DNA from: Paludibacterium paludis
Lineage (GTDB): Bacteria > Pseudomonadota > Gammaproteobacteria > Burkholderiales > Chromobacteriaceae
Length of the DNA stretch: 64,000 nucleotides
Reading direction: 5' to 3'
Assembly: GCF_018802605.1 (NCBI RefSeq)
Contig: NZ_CP069161.1
Location: 1,364,001-1,428,000 of the forward strand
In this document: piece by piece, positions 39,601-49,492 of the stretch
Position numbering within the stretch: the stretch's first letter is position 1
How the letters are laid out: each line of letters begins with the position of its first letter
Notes under the pieces: model-generated
The model's database searches: none
What the model was told of the DNA's origin: nothing
What the model saw: only the letters and a program-made list of their open reading frames with translations
Position numbers and translations under genes: made by a program

Positions 39601-40925
39601 GGCCGATGCTCGGGAATGACTTCGCCTTTCATGTCGACCATTTCGCTGAACGGGTAGGTGTGCCAGTCCGGATTGCCGTCGTGCGATGGGTCGAGGCTGA
39701 TCAGGGTATCGACATGCCGGTCCAGCAGCTGCTCGTGCGGAATATTGAACAGCCGCTGGGCTCCCTGATTGGCCATGATGATGCGCGACTGCCCGTCGAT
39801 GATCAGGATGGCCTCAGACGCCGCGTCCTGGATGGCCTCGAGGGCGCGCAGCGGTTTGAGTACCCGGTTTTTGATAAGCCATAGCAGCGACAGGCTCAAG
39901 GCCAGCGAGAGAGCGCCAAGACCGATGTCCTTGACGAGTTGCCGGAGTACGTCATCCCGGTGCGCGCCGATCGCCGCTTCGGCCCGGTCCGCCACTTTCA
40001 TCGCCGTGTCGCTGATCAGCGCAAGATCCGTCTCCAGTTCCTGGCGGGCCGCATCGCCCGACAGGGTTAATGGCCGGATTTGCTTGAGCTCGCCAAGCTG
40101 GGTTTGCGACAGGGACTCCACACGGTCGAGCATGCGGGTCATGTCCTGCAGCGCCGGTGTCAATTCCGGCGCATGAAGCTGCCGTGCCTCGCTATTGAGC
40201 TTCTCCATGTAGGCATTGCCTTGCTCGCGGCTGCGCATGATATCCATTTCCGCGGAGCTGTTGAGCGGTCTTTCCAGTTCGGCGCGCGAGACAAGGCCGG
40301 CGGCCTGATTGGAGATGGAGCGGCGCACCAGCCACAGATCCACTTTGACATTGGTCAGTTGGTTGATCGTCGGCTCGTCGGTGATTTGCAGTTTGCGCGA
40401 CATATCGATCACGTAATCGCTGATGCTGTCCAGCTCCCGGGCCTGGGCGAGGGTGGTGGCATACGCGAGGGACTGATCCGGCGCGTGCGGACGGTGGGCA
40501 AGATACAGATCGACTTCCCGGCGCATGCGCAGCAACTGCTCATGGGCGTCGGCGATGCGCGCTTGCATGGCGGGGTTGGAAATGCGGGTCAGCTCCCTGC
40601 CGCCAGCCTGTGCCCGGGCCAGCGATTGCTCCGTTTGCTCGCGCCAGCTCTTCAGGCGGCGGATTTCCAGCGGGTCGGGCTCCGATGTCCGGGAGAGCAG
40701 TGTCAGAGTCAGCGCCCTTTCCTTGTCCAGATTGTCGGCGGCGTTCAGATAGTCGCGCACCACCTCGTTGAGCGTCATCAGATCGCTGGATTGCCGGTAG
40801 TGCGTCCAGGAGGAGAGGGTCAGTCTTCCGAATGCCGCCAACTGTAGAATCAGCAAGGTGATGACCAGAACGACCACGGTGCGCCGCATGGTGGTGGCGC
40901 GTGAGTGCTGGCCGAGCGATTTCAT
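36672..40925 (-). CDS. Hybrid sensor histidine kinase with PAS/GAF, receiver and HPt domains
   Basis: 1417 residues. TM1 (about 15-34) and TM2 (about 334-353) flank a roughly 300-residue helical periplasmic sensor region. Then follow PAS (about 360-470), a GAF-like region (about 480-620), two PAS (about 640-750 and 770-890), HisKA with His914 (AAMSHEIRTPMNG), HATPase with Asn1031 (NFLSNAIKF) and GGTGLGLAI, a receiver with Asp1210 (VLTDCHMPYMDG), and a C-terminal HPt with His1361 (FAHRIKGASRMVG). All phosphorelay residues are present. GGAGA precedes the ATG. The gene lies 15 bases after a response regulator gene in one operon. The signal is unknown. Confidence 0.92.
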   Translation of the reverse strand: MKSLGQHSRATTMRRTVVVLVITLLILQLAAFGRLTLSSWTHYRQSSDLMTLNEVVRDYLNAADNLDKERALTLTLLSRTSEPDPLEIRRLKSWREQTEQSLARAQAGGRELTRISNPAMQARIADAHEQLLRMRREVDLYLAHRPHAPDQSLAYATTLAQARELDSISDYVIDMSRKLQITDEPTINQLTNVKVDLWLVRRSISNQAAGLVSRAELERPLNSSAEMDIMRSREQGNAYMEKLNSEARQLHAPELTPALQDMTRMLDRVESLSQTQLGELKQIRPLTLSGDAARQELETDLALISDTAMKVADRAEAAIGAHRDDVLRQLVKDIGLGALSLALSLSLLWLIKNRVLKPLRALEAIQDAASEAILIIDGQSRIIMANQGAQRLFNIPHEQLLDRHVDTLISLDPSHDGNPDWHTYPFSEMVDMKGEVIPEHRPRFYMRASIAPLNLRNLPNTALVTIRDDHQRRLAEQANERSLNLMAAIANVEESIFLRIEPVSTLFALFTVLVDYLYSQNGVLFQMDEATDRLSILCLQGDSADIPVDSLQTMIAERLPGLSPKEKRFHLNDEWVAVPIRLGASIIALACLKNPALEHLSSVLEPWSAAYGGIMTFLEGEELRQESDLQMRQAVHEQQLIFSASPVGLLQITDQFAITRSNLAAERIFAVSEPGLPGRHLFELISDEEGCAQLAGLLEAEAANGEPGSCEVQCLTEDGRRIWVMFELRSLQDDGGQSGAIVACIDTTARKHDEIALREARDEAAEARYQMITAIESISEGFVFYDMNDKLVLCNQRYADVVQPGIKAAELIGCNFADIVAMAVRNGEFSEGFDTEEWIRERVRRHHSFESVFQLQVAGRWYQATDRLIIGLGYVGVFTDITDFKDREQQLENARNLADSANRAKSAFLAAMSHEIRTPMNGVLGMLELLTLSPLDGEQKDTVSTIQESARSLLRLIDDILDFSKIEAGKLDLNMEAASLREIGTSVHDLYREVASRKNLWFNSWVDPGVAEAVWIDPLRIRQILHNFLSNAIKFTQAGSVELSISVQDQDTRRQSLRFAISDTGIGISRENMAHLMQPFTQAESDTTRRFGGTGLGLAICKRLAEMMGGSIHLESEPGHGTTAILELTVEKADPALLPRKDTGTASSLPSHALAQRAIAPILFVEDNATNRKLTMKQLGLLGLPFVVAEDGQEALERWKEGNYSMVLTDCHMPYMDGYQLAEAIRRDEQENRAAREVPIVACTANAAREEAERSFAAGMNDILTKPLGLEALRAMVDKWLGDAPEIAQDATAEEMEAPQPQAGGEGGIIDRSVLAVYSNGDLSIECEIIDDFLSSNEEDMTELRQAVADAQPERIAWFAHRIKGASRMVGAMAIGLIAETLEKHGKAGNADVAETLAGLEAELERVAGWSAECRAA

Positions 40926-40940
40926 GGCTGTCTCCGTCCG

Positions 40941-41693
40941 TCACTGGTTGACCAGTGGATCCGCCGGGGCGTCCGCCGCCGCATCCGCTTCGGCCGGGGG
41001 CGGCTCGACATGGACTTTGTGCACCCCATAACGATCCTGGAATTCCCGCAATGCATGAATTTGCGGTTGGGTAAGACGCGCGCCCTTGGGCAGAATGAGG
41101 ATTCCCGTGCCGCTCATCAGGGGCCGGGCGAGGATGGCGCCGGGTCGCACCTGGGCCAGCGAGCGCTCTTCACCCGCGTCTTCGAGGGCAATTTGTTCCG
41201 ATGCGATGTTGACATAGGCCATCGGAAATTCGACCTTGTCGTAAGGTGTGCCTGTTGCAATATGGTAAAAGGCGAAGAGATCCATTTCGGGCCGCGGTCT
41301 GCCCATCGCTCCATCAATGGTTTTTTCGATATTGGCCGGCGTGGGGGGTTTGACGATGAAACCGTCGGCAAAAAATTTCGCGGCGGTGACAATGGTTTGT
41401 TTTTCCGGATGACCGGAAAGGAAAACGAAGGGAAGCGTGCCCGGATTACTGGTACGTCCGCAGCGCACTTCCTTGAGCAGATCGACCCCGCTCATGCGGC
41501 TCATCTGCACATCGCACAGCACCAGATCGACTTGGCGGATATCCAGCACGCGCAACGCGGTCTGCCCGTCGGCGGCCTGGGAAATGTTGTCCCCGCGGAA
41601 TCCCATGGCTTTGAGGGCCTGGCTGACCAGCGTCCTGACCAGTTGCTGGTCGTCGACGATCAAAATACGGATGGTCGAGAAGTCAACACTCAT
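40941..41693 (-). CDS. Response regulator with non-DNA-binding C-terminal domain
   Basis: 250 residues. A receiver domain (about 8-130) has Asp14/Asp15 and the phosphoacceptor Asp61 (LVLCDVQMSRMSG), with Lys in FIVKPP. The C-terminal part has no helix-turn-helix. It carries a segment (VRPGAILARPLMSGTGILILPKG, cut here, then LTQPQIHALREF) resembling the strand-rich module that often precedes HD-GYP domains, but no HD-GYP follows. The ATG at 41693 follows GGGAG; a longer frame to 41801 would cross the promoter. It is co-transcribed with the hybrid kinase. Confidence 0.85.
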   Translation of the reverse strand: MSVDFSTIRILIVDDQQLVRTLVSQALKAMGFRGDNISQAADGQTALRVLDIRQVDLVLCDVQMSRMSGVDLLKEVRCGRTSNPGTLPFVFLSGHPEKQTIVTAAKFFADGFIVKPPTPANIEKTIDGAMGRPRPEMDLFAFYHIATGTPYDKVEFPMAYVNIASEQIALEDAGEERSLAQVRPGAILARPLMSGTGILILPKGARLTQPQIHALREFQDRYGVHKVHVEPPPAEADAAADAPADPLVNQ

Positions 41694-41723
41694 CTCCGAC
41701 TCCCTGTGGTGGGGCTTAATTAA

Positions 41724-41752
41724 TGAATAGCGTGTTGTGACACGCCTGACAA
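41724..41752 (-). promoter_or_regulatory. Sigma-70 promoter with spacer palindrome for the regulator-kinase operon
   Basis: Read on the minus strand: TTGTCA, 17 bases, TATTCA. The spacer contains a perfect GCGTGT-CACA-ACACGC palindrome (41730-41745), a likely operator. The start codon at 41693 lies about 30 bases downstream. The rest of 41753-42050 has a GCGG(t)ATTGG/CCAATCCGC hairpin at 41941-41964 and no supported gene. Confidence 0.6.
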
Positions 41753-42050
41753 TCGGTGTCGTCATATGTTGAACGATTTTCAGGAAAAAGCCATGAGGCA
41801 AGTCATTTGTCGGAAGATGTTTAAATCCATGCCTCGCCGGGCCTGGTTTCCACTGTTTTTCCTGATAAACGCACGAGTAGGGGTGTGAGGAGGCGTCGTC
41901 TTCGACGGACGGCGCTACCGCGTCAGGGCGTGAAACTCGCGCGGTATTGGCTTACCCAATCCGCGGGAGTAGTTCATAATGTCGGTATCAGATCAATGTT
42001 GGCGGCTCTCCCCTGGTGGCACGGCCGCCTTTCTCGTTTCAGGAACAGGT

Positions 42051-42779
42051 ATGGAAGCAGTACGCTTGTCCAAGCGTCTGGCCGAGCTGGGCATTTGCTC
42101 GCGGCGCGAAGCGGACAGCTATATTGAAAAAGGTTGGGTCAAGGTCGACGGAGAAGTCGCCGTGCTGGGGCAGAAAGTCACGCCCGAACAGCGCATCGAA
42201 CTGGATCGCCAGGCCCGCGAGGCCCAATCGTCGCGCGTGACCATTTTGCTCAACAAACCGGTGGGGTATGTGTCCGGGCAGCCGGAGAAAGGCTACCCGC
42301 CCGCCGTCGCGCTGATCACCGGCAGCAGCCGCTGGATCGAGGATCGCGCATCGCAGAAATTCTCCCCGGCCCATCTGAAGGGGTTGGCTCCGGCCGGCCG
42401 TCTGGACATCGATTCGGTGGGCTTGCTGGTGCTGACCCAGGATGGCGTGGTGGCCAAACGCCTGATCGGAGAAAACTCCCAGGTGGAAAAGGAGTATCTG
42501 GTGCGGGTTTCCGGGCAGATGATTCCGGACGGACTGGCTCTGCTCAATCACGGACTGTCGCTGGACGGCGAGGCTCTGCGTCCTGCCAAGGTGGTATGGC
42601 AGAACGACGATCAGCTGCGCTTCATCCTGCGCCAGGGTAAAAAACGCCAGATCCGGCGCATGTGCGAACAGGTCGGACTGACGGTGACGGGACTCAAGCG
42701 CGTGCGCATCGGCAAGGTGATGCTCGGCAATCTGCCGCCGGGGCAGTGGCGTTATCTGCGCGATGACGAAGTCTTCTGA
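42051..42779 (+). CDS. rluF: RluF-like pseudouridine synthase
   Basis: 242 residues. An N-terminal S4 RNA-binding domain ([18 protein letters not shown]) precedes the synthase domain. The catalytic Asp is in [14 protein letters not shown], and [12 protein letters not shown] is typical of the RsuA/RluB/RluE/RluF group. The C-terminal [20 protein letters not shown] fits RluF best. The ATG at 42051 follows CAGGAACAGG. An in-frame ATG at 41979 would add 24 unrelated residues. Confidence 0.88.
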   Translation: MEAVRLSKRLAELGICSRREADSYIEKGWVKVDGEVAVLGQKVTPEQRIELDRQAREAQSSRVTILLNKPVGYVSGQPEKGYPPAVALITGSSRWIEDRASQKFSPAHLKGLAPAGRLDIDSVGLLVLTQDGVVAKRLIGENSQVEKEYLVRVSGQMIPDGLALLNHGLSLDGEALRPAKVVWQNDDQLRFILRQGKKRQIRRMCEQVGLTVTGLKRVRIGKVMLGNLPPGQWRYLRDDEVF

Positions 42780-42805
42780 CCGGCGGACCACAGGGGAGCG
42801 CTGAC

Positions 42806-43816
42806 ATGTTCGGATGGCTCGCGCACTGGTTGTACGGGACGGGAAAGCGGCCCGATCCGGCCGTGCTCGACAAGATCGTGGATCGCACCGATCCGCGGTT
42901 GCGCCTTTTATCCGGGTATGAACGCGCGTTGGGCAAGGGCGCTGGAACCAGCCTTGCGTTCTGCGCGGCGCTGGGAGGGCGGCTTGGCGAACCGCTTCCC
43001 CTGTCCTTGCGCAGTTTCACCACGGACCGTCGCCTCGGGTTGTTTTTTTCTTCGCCGGCGAGTCTTCTGTCGGCGCTCGAACACTCCGGGTCGCTCTCGG
43101 ATTTTTTCTCGTCGCCAAGCCTGGGCGACGAGGCTCACGCCTTGTTGTTGATGCAGCGCACCGAAAAGCAGCGCTTCGGCCGCGAAGAGCGCAACGGCGA
43201 GGTGGTCAACGATGTGGCGCAGACGGTGGTCAGCTTCGACCGGCACCGGATCGTGCTGGCCAGTCCGTCGCGCGACGCCTTGCTCGCGGCCTTGCCCGGA
43301 CGCGGCCTGGAAGTGCTGCTGGCCGTGGCGAGCCGCCATCTGGCCAACGAAGGCCGGGTGAAGACCGAGCTGGAAAGCGAGCTCATGCATATCGACATGA
43401 AGCTGGCGACGCTTGCCCATCCTGCCAACAGTATCACTCAGGGGTTGCCTTCCGGCTGCCGCCCCTTGCCCGACAGCCGGCACGCCCTGGAAGTCTTGCG
43501 CCGCGATACACAAAAGCGGCTTACCCTGATCAAGCGCATGACCGAACTGCCGGGAGTGCTCCAGACCGTGCGTCATATTCTCGAGCATCCCGACGATTAT
43601 TTCCGGCTGCGCCCGGCGCGGCTCGCGCTCGACCGCATGGGAGTGCTCCAGCCGGACGGGGCGGAAGGGAGCGACATCACCCGCATCGATCTTGAAGAAG
43701 TCATGCTGGGCCATGGCGAGCCGTTTTGCCGGGCCGTGGTGCCGGTCACGATTACGCGCTCCGCCTTGCTCGAACTGCGTCAGGGATTCGGCGGCGAGGC
43801 GGCGCTGTCATCCTGA
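42806..43816 (+). CDS. Conserved protein of unknown function
   Basis: 336 residues behind a GGGGAG ribosome site, 26 bases after rluF. There is no signal peptide or transmembrane segment. The N-terminus (about 20-110) is an amphipathic helical region with repeated Ser/Phe-rich parts (FFSSPASLLSALEHSGSLSD), the middle is mixed, and residues 190-235 form a Leu/Arg-rich helical stretch. It looks like a betaproteobacterial protein I cannot assign. Codon use matches its neighbours. Confidence 0.7.
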   Translation: MFGWLAHWLYGTGKRPDPAVLDKIVDRTDPRLRLLSGYERALGKGAGTSLAFCAALGGRLGEPLPLSLRSFTTDRRLGLFFSSPASLLSALEHSGSLSDFFSSPSLGDEAHALLLMQRTEKQRFGREERNGEVVNDVAQTVVSFDRHRIVLASPSRDALLAALPGRGLEVLLAVASRHLANEGRVKTELESELMHIDMKLATLAHPANSITQGLPSGCRPLPDSRHALEVLRRDTQKRLTLIKRMTELPGVLQTVRHILEHPDDYFRLRPARLALDRMGVLQPDGAEGSDITRIDLEEVMLGHGEPFCRAVVPVTITRSALLELRQGFGGEAALSS

Positions 43817-43948
43817 ACGTAATGGGGCCTAAGATTCCGACTATTCTCCTGTAGCCTTGTTTGCATTCGTGTTCCCCTCGCCCCGGAACGCGTTGCATTT
43901 CTGCCAACATGGTACCCGTGATCGATTATCTGACCGGGTGCTGCGGAT

Positions 43949-44959
43949 ATGTTGCTTGTTGACCTGACTGAAAACCCCCTTGGCCTTTCCCCTTCGGCGC
44001 GCAGTGCCGTCCTGCGAGAGGTTTCCTGCCTGCATGCCTTTCCCGACGGCGCTGCCGACGCGCTGCGGCATCGATTGGCGGCGCATCTGCGTCTGCCTGC
44101 CCGGTGCGTGCTGCCCGGAGCCGGTTCGTCGGACGTGCTGGGCATGGCCCTGTCGACGCTCGTGTCCGGTCACTCCCGCCTGATCTGCCCGGCTTTGCTG
44201 CCGCCTCATGTCGAGACGCTGGTCAATGCAAGCGGGCTGTCCGTGGAGCGAGTCAGAGAGGCGGATGGCTGGCAGCCGTCGCTGGATAGTCTGGCCCGGG
44301 CCGTCTGCGGCCAGGATGATGCGCCGATCGTGTATCTGCCGTATCCCGATAGTCTCGGCGGCGGTTGCCATGATTCTGATGAGCTGGCGGCCTGGCTGCG
44401 GGCGCAGGCCGGGCGGGCCGTGACGATCGTGGACGAAAGCTATATCGAGTTTTACGACGGCCATGACGCCCTGTCGATGGTGTCGCTGGTGCGCGAAGGA
44501 ATGGCCGGCATGCTGGTGTTGCGTTCCTTTTCGCATGCCTACGGGCTTGCCGGAGTCCGGGCCGGCTATGGACTGGGCGACAGCGCTCTGGTGGGGGCCT
44601 GCGCCCGCCGGATGCGGCCTTACCCGATCAGCCTGCCCGCCCTGGCGGCTTGTCTGGATGCGCTCGATAACCCGGAGTGGCTGTCGCAAAGCCGGCTGTT
44701 TGTCCGTGTCGTGCGGGATTTCCTGGGGGAGCGCCTGAGCGCGATGCAGGCGGAGGTGCGCGATTGCGGGCTCAATTTCCTGTTGCACCGGCTGGAGGTT
44801 CCCGAGGAGCGCCTGGCCGGCGCATTGACGGATGCCGGCTGGCCCTCGGTTCGCCGCATAGGGGGAATGGATGGCTGGGCCCGGGTTGGCGCGTCGACGA
44901 TCGAGACAGCGGGACGCTATCTGGAGGTGCTGGACCGTTGCCGTTCCGCCTTGTCCTAA
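43949..44959 (+). CDS. HisC-like aminotransferase-fold protein lacking the PLP lysine
   Basis: 336 residues. The fold-I aminotransferase motifs are recognisable: TENPLG near the N-terminus, GSSDVLGMAL, VDESYIEF and RSFSHAYGLAGVRAGYG. In HisC-type enzymes the last motif is SKAxGLAGxR, with the lysine holding PLP. Here the codon is CAT, giving His196. The active-site Asp and the phosphate-binding Arg context remain. It is probably catalytically dead as a transaminase, or repurposed. No clear ribosome site precedes the ATG. The neighbours do not include histidine genes. Confidence 0.8.
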   Translation: MLLVDLTENPLGLSPSARSAVLREVSCLHAFPDGAADALRHRLAAHLRLPARCVLPGAGSSDVLGMALSTLVSGHSRLICPALLPPHVETLVNASGLSVERVREADGWQPSLDSLARAVCGQDDAPIVYLPYPDSLGGGCHDSDELAAWLRAQAGRAVTIVDESYIEFYDGHDALSMVSLVREGMAGMLVLRSFSHAYGLAGVRAGYGLGDSALVGACARRMRPYPISLPALAACLDALDNPEWLSQSRLFVRVVRDFLGERLSAMQAEVRDCGLNFLLHRLEVPEERLAGALTDAGWPSVRRIGGMDGWARVGASTIETAGRYLEVLDRCRSALS

Positions 44960-45133
44960 TCCTCTCCCGCATTCCCCCGTTTTTTCCGGCTTTTGCCCCC
45001 AAAGGGGCGGCATGACGCGAGTTAACGGCCAGGTGGATCGGTGCGGGGCGGGTTTTCTTTGAGGGGAGCCGTGGCGCAGGTATAGTGATGCCAAATGATC
45101 GCCCTGCGCTTGCGACTTCGGAAGGATGCCCGG

Positions 45134-45571
45134 ATGAACCGATTGCGTATCAGTACCGACAATGCCGAACTGGACATCGCTTTGATCCACCGTTTTTTGG
45201 CGGAGGAATCGACCTGGTCGAGGAATATCGGGCGCGACAGAGTGGAGCGGGCCATCGCCCATTCGCTTTGTTTTGGCGCCTACCTGGATGGCGGGCAGGT
45301 GGGGTTTGCCCGCGTGATCTCGGATCGCGCGACCTTCGCGAACCTGGTCGATGTGTTTGTGCTACCCCAATGGCGCGGCCGCGGCATCAGCCGCGCGCTC
45401 ATGGGCGCGGTGCTGGCGCATCCCGATTTGCAGGGCTTGCGCCGTTTCACTCTGGCCACCTCGACGTCGCGGGGGTTGTACGAGAAGTTCGGCTTCACGT
45501 CCCCGGCGCGTCCGGACACCCTGATGGAGCGGTATTTCCCCGATATCTACGCGCCTTCCTGCCAGGGCTGA
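45134..45571 (+). CDS. GNAT family N-acetyltransferase
   Basis: 145 residues. The acetyl-CoA motif is PQWRGRGISRALM, preceded by the beta strand VDVFVLP, and the C-terminal RGLYEKFGFT completes the GNAT fold. The start at 45134 follows GAAGGA. The substrate is unknown. Confidence 0.9.
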   Translation: MNRLRISTDNAELDIALIHRFLAEESTWSRNIGRDRVERAIAHSLCFGAYLDGGQVGFARVISDRATFANLVDVFVLPQWRGRGISRALMGAVLAHPDLQGLRRFTLATSTSRGLYEKFGFTSPARPDTLMERYFPDIYAPSCQG

Positions 45572-45603
45572 CCGCGCGGTTCGCCGTGGCGGGACAAAGA
45601 AAA

Positions 45604-45623
45604 ACCCCCGCCGGGGCGGGGGT
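45604..45623 (-). terminator. Intrinsic terminator for rhlE
   Basis: ACCCCCGCC pairs with GGCGGGGGT around GG. On the minus strand a T-run follows, so it mainly serves rhlE, but it also lies 32 bases after the convergent GNAT gene. Confidence 0.8.
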
Positions 45624-45634
45624 CGGTATCACGC

Positions 45635-46942
<1,308 letters not shown>

Positions 46943-47175
46943 TAATATCCTTTCGTTCCGGAGGATTCCGGCGTCACATTGGCCTGGTTGTAGGCGGTGG
47001 TTTTTGCGATCCCGTCAATGGATCGGCTGACTCATCGGCACCAACCAGGCAAGCGGCGAACAGCGGTCCGTACGAAGGTTTTCCGTGGACGAAGCCTGAA
47101 ATAAGGTCAGGGACGATGAAACTGGGCTTGTGCCGAGAAGCGGCACGACAGCGGTCAAAAACTTTAGAGGGCGCA

Positions 47176-47204
47176 ATACTACGGTAATTCAAACCGGTTG
47201 GCAA
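47176..47204 (-). promoter_or_regulatory. Sigma-70 promoter of rhlE with long 5' leader
   Basis: On the minus strand: TTGCCA, 17 bases, TAGTAT. The leader to the rhlE start (46943 to about 47169) is roughly 225 bases and includes a GTGCCG/CGGCAC hairpin at 47130-47146. I see no gene in the whole 46943-47311 interval. Confidence 0.65.
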
Positions 47205-47311
47205 GAGAAAACTGCAAACAGGGCGGGTAAGTCCATGATTTGTCGCCGTCTTGTGACAGGTGTTTGGCATGTTTACTTATCATGGATTTTCCGGCGGGGC
47301 GCCGGGGCGCC

Positions 47312-48106
47312 TCAGTGGGAGCGGATGAACTGCTTCACCAGATTGCGCACCACGTCGGTTTCGAACGGCTTGTTGCAGATCGCCGAAACGCCGGCATCCT
47401 GAACCGCGGCAAGCTTGTTCGAATCCGCTTCGCTCGACACCATCAGGATCGGTACCGAGCTTTGCATGCTTTGCGAGCGGATGAATTCGGTGAGGGCCCG
47501 GCCGTCCATCTGCGGCATGTTGTAATCGGTGACCACCAGGTCGAACAGGGTGTTTTCCAGGTGGGTGATCGCGTCGCGGCCATTGTAGGCCTCGGTGATA
47601 CGTTCGAAGCCGATGCGCTCGAGCACGGTGCGGATGTGACGCCGCGCGGTGAGGCTGTCGTCGACGATGAGCACGGCCAGTTCCGCGAAGTCGATATCCG
47701 TTTCCTGATCGTCCTCGGCGTTGAGGAAATCCAGCGTGTTGCGCAGCGCCTTTTCCATTTGCCGGGTCGAAAAGGGCTTGGGCAGGATCGCCATGGTGCC
47801 CGCCTGGCGCACCGGGTCGATATAGTCGGGGTTGGTTTCGCTGGAAACCAGGATGAAGGGCAGCTCGGCCGTGTCGTCGCTGGCGCGCAGCCGCAAGACC
47901 AGATCGGTGCCGGTCATGTCGTCGAGGTAAAAGGCGCTGATCACCACATCGGCCGGGCCGCGGGCCAGCGCGTCGAGGAGGTCGGAGCCGGAACTGCACT
48001 GGAGTATCTGGTCGATGCCCAGTTCCGCAAGGGATTGGCGGATGATGTTCGCCTGCACGCCGGACGGTTCGACCAGCGCGACGATCAGATGGGGCAGTTC
48101 CAGCAT
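47312..48106 (-). CDS. Tandem-receiver response regulator with degenerate first domain
   Basis: 264 residues with two receiver domains and no output domain. In the first (about 6-125) the acidic pair is replaced by VEP and the phosphoacceptor position, aligned with VVTDYNMPQMDG, is Ala58 in VVISAFYLDDMTG; the Lys in LPKPF is kept. The second (about 144-264) is canonical, with Asp149/Asp150, phosphoacceptor Asp194 and the NKPF lysine. It probably acts through protein-protein contacts, for instance in chemotaxis or a phosphorelay. It lies 73 bases after fbp on the same strand, separated by a hairpin. Confidence 0.85.
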   Translation of the reverse strand: MLELPHLIVALVEPSGVQANIIRQSLAELGIDQILQCSSGSDLLDALARGPADVVISAFYLDDMTGTDLVLRLRASDDTAELPFILVSSETNPDYIDPVRQAGTMAILPKPFSTRQMEKALRNTLDFLNAEDDQETDIDFAELAVLIVDDSLTARRHIRTVLERIGFERITEAYNGRDAITHLENTLFDLVVTDYNMPQMDGRALTEFIRSQSMQSSVPILMVSSEADSNKLAAVQDAGVSAICNKPFETDVVRNLVKQFIRSH

Positions 48107-48130
48107 GGCATGTCTCGCAAAAAGGGAACG

Positions 48131-48154
48131 GGGCTACAGTTGGCAGTGTAGCCC
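48131..48154 (-). terminator. Probable terminator after fbp
   Basis: An 8-bp perfect stem, GGGCTACA with TGTAGCCC, has an 8-base loop. On the minus strand a TTTTT run follows 7 bases later. Readthrough to the tandem-receiver gene remains possible. Confidence 0.5.
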
Positions 48155-48179
48155 AGCTATCCCGGGGAGACTACGGAAA

Positions 48180-49184
48180 TCACGCGTCCTGGTGGTAGCG
48201 GGTGACGATTTCCACTTCCTCTTTCGAGCCGAGGAACACGGCGACGCGTTCGTGCAGGGCTTCGGGCTGGATGGCCATGATGCGCTCGCGTCCGTTGGTC
48301 GCCATGCCGCCGGCCTGCTCGATGATGAAGGCCATCGGATTGCCTTCGTACATCAGGCGCAGCTTGCCTTTCTTTTCCGGTTCGCGGGCATCGCGCGGGT
48401 ACATGAAAATGCCGCCCCGCGTGATGATGCGATGCACTTCGGCGACCATGGAGGCAACCCAGCGCATGTTGAAATCGCGTCCCCGCGGGCCGGTGCTGCC
48501 GGCGAGCATTTCTTCCACGTAGCGTTTGACCGGGGGTTCCCAGTGGCGCCAGTTGGACATGTTGATGGCGAATTCGCCGGTGCGTTCGGGAACGCGCATG
48601 TCGCGGTGGGTGAGGACGAAGCTGCCGGTTTCGCGATCCAGGGTGAAACCGTGCACGCCGGCGCCCCAGGTCAGCACCAGCATGGTCTGCGGACCGTAGA
48701 CCGTGTAGCCCGCGGCGACCTGGCGGGTGCCGGGCTGCAGGAAGCTCTCTTCGGAGGCGTGCTCGGTGCCTTCCGGGCAGCGCAGCACGGAAAAGATGGT
48801 GCCCACGGAAATGTTCACGTCGATGTTCGACGACCCGTCCAGCGGATCGAAAAGCAGAAGGTAGTCACCCTTCGGGTATTCGCCCGGAATGTGATACGGC
48901 AGCTCCATTTCTTCGGACGCCATCGCCGCCAGACTGCCGCCCCACTCGTTGGCGTCGAGCAGGTAATCGTTGGCGATCACGTCGAGTTTTTTCTGGGCTT
49001 CGCCCTGGATGTTGCCGGTTCCGGCCTCCCCGAGCACGCCGGCCAGCGCGCCCTTGTTCACGGAGTAGCTGATGGCCTTGCAGGCGCGTCCGACGGTTTC
49101 GATCAAAAGACGCAGCTGGGGCGGCAGGCTGCCGCCTTTGCGCTGTTCCTCGATGAGGAAGCGGGAAAGGGTGATTCGGCTCAT
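48180..49184 (-). CDS. fbp: Fructose-1,6-bisphosphatase class 1
   Basis: 334 residues, the class-I length. It removes the 1-phosphate from fructose 1,6-bisphosphate in gluconeogenesis. The metal-binding [15 protein letters not shown] and the upstream [12 protein letters not shown] and ASEEME segments are characteristic. The ATG at 49184 follows GAGGA; a longer frame would start at 49244 without support. Confidence 0.96.
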   Translation of the reverse strand: MSRITLSRFLIEEQRKGGSLPPQLRLLIETVGRACKAISYSVNKGALAGVLGEAGTGNIQGEAQKKLDVIANDYLLDANEWGGSLAAMASEEMELPYHIPGEYPKGDYLLLFDPLDGSSNIDVNISVGTIFSVLRCPEGTEHASEESFLQPGTRQVAAGYTVYGPQTMLVLTWGAGVHGFTLDRETGSFVLTHRDMRVPERTGEFAINMSNWRHWEPPVKRYVEEMLAGSTGPRGRDFNMRWVASMVAEVHRIITRGGIFMYPRDAREPEKKGKLRLMYEGNPMAFIIEQAGGMATNGRERIMAIQPEALHERVAVFLGSKEEVEIVTRYHQDA

Positions 49185-49492
49185 GGGGTCCTCGGGAAGA
49201 CGGAGAAAGGCCGGCCCGACCGGGCCAGGCCGCAACGGGGCCATTATACCGGAACGGGGTCGGTCCGGATACGGTATGCCTTGCGCCCGTCAAACTACGG
49301 GTCTGGCGGGTGTTGACGTTGGCGTAAACTGTCATGCTGCGATGCGGTCAAAATTCTTCCCATCGCATTCGCATCGAAGTAGAATGGGAGAGGCAGAGAG
49401 ACCGAAATTTCCTGATCTTGCGCCTTCCCGCCCTCTCGGGAAGCGTGGCCAGAACGAACTACCAACGTCCAAGATACAGAGAGGATGAAGCC

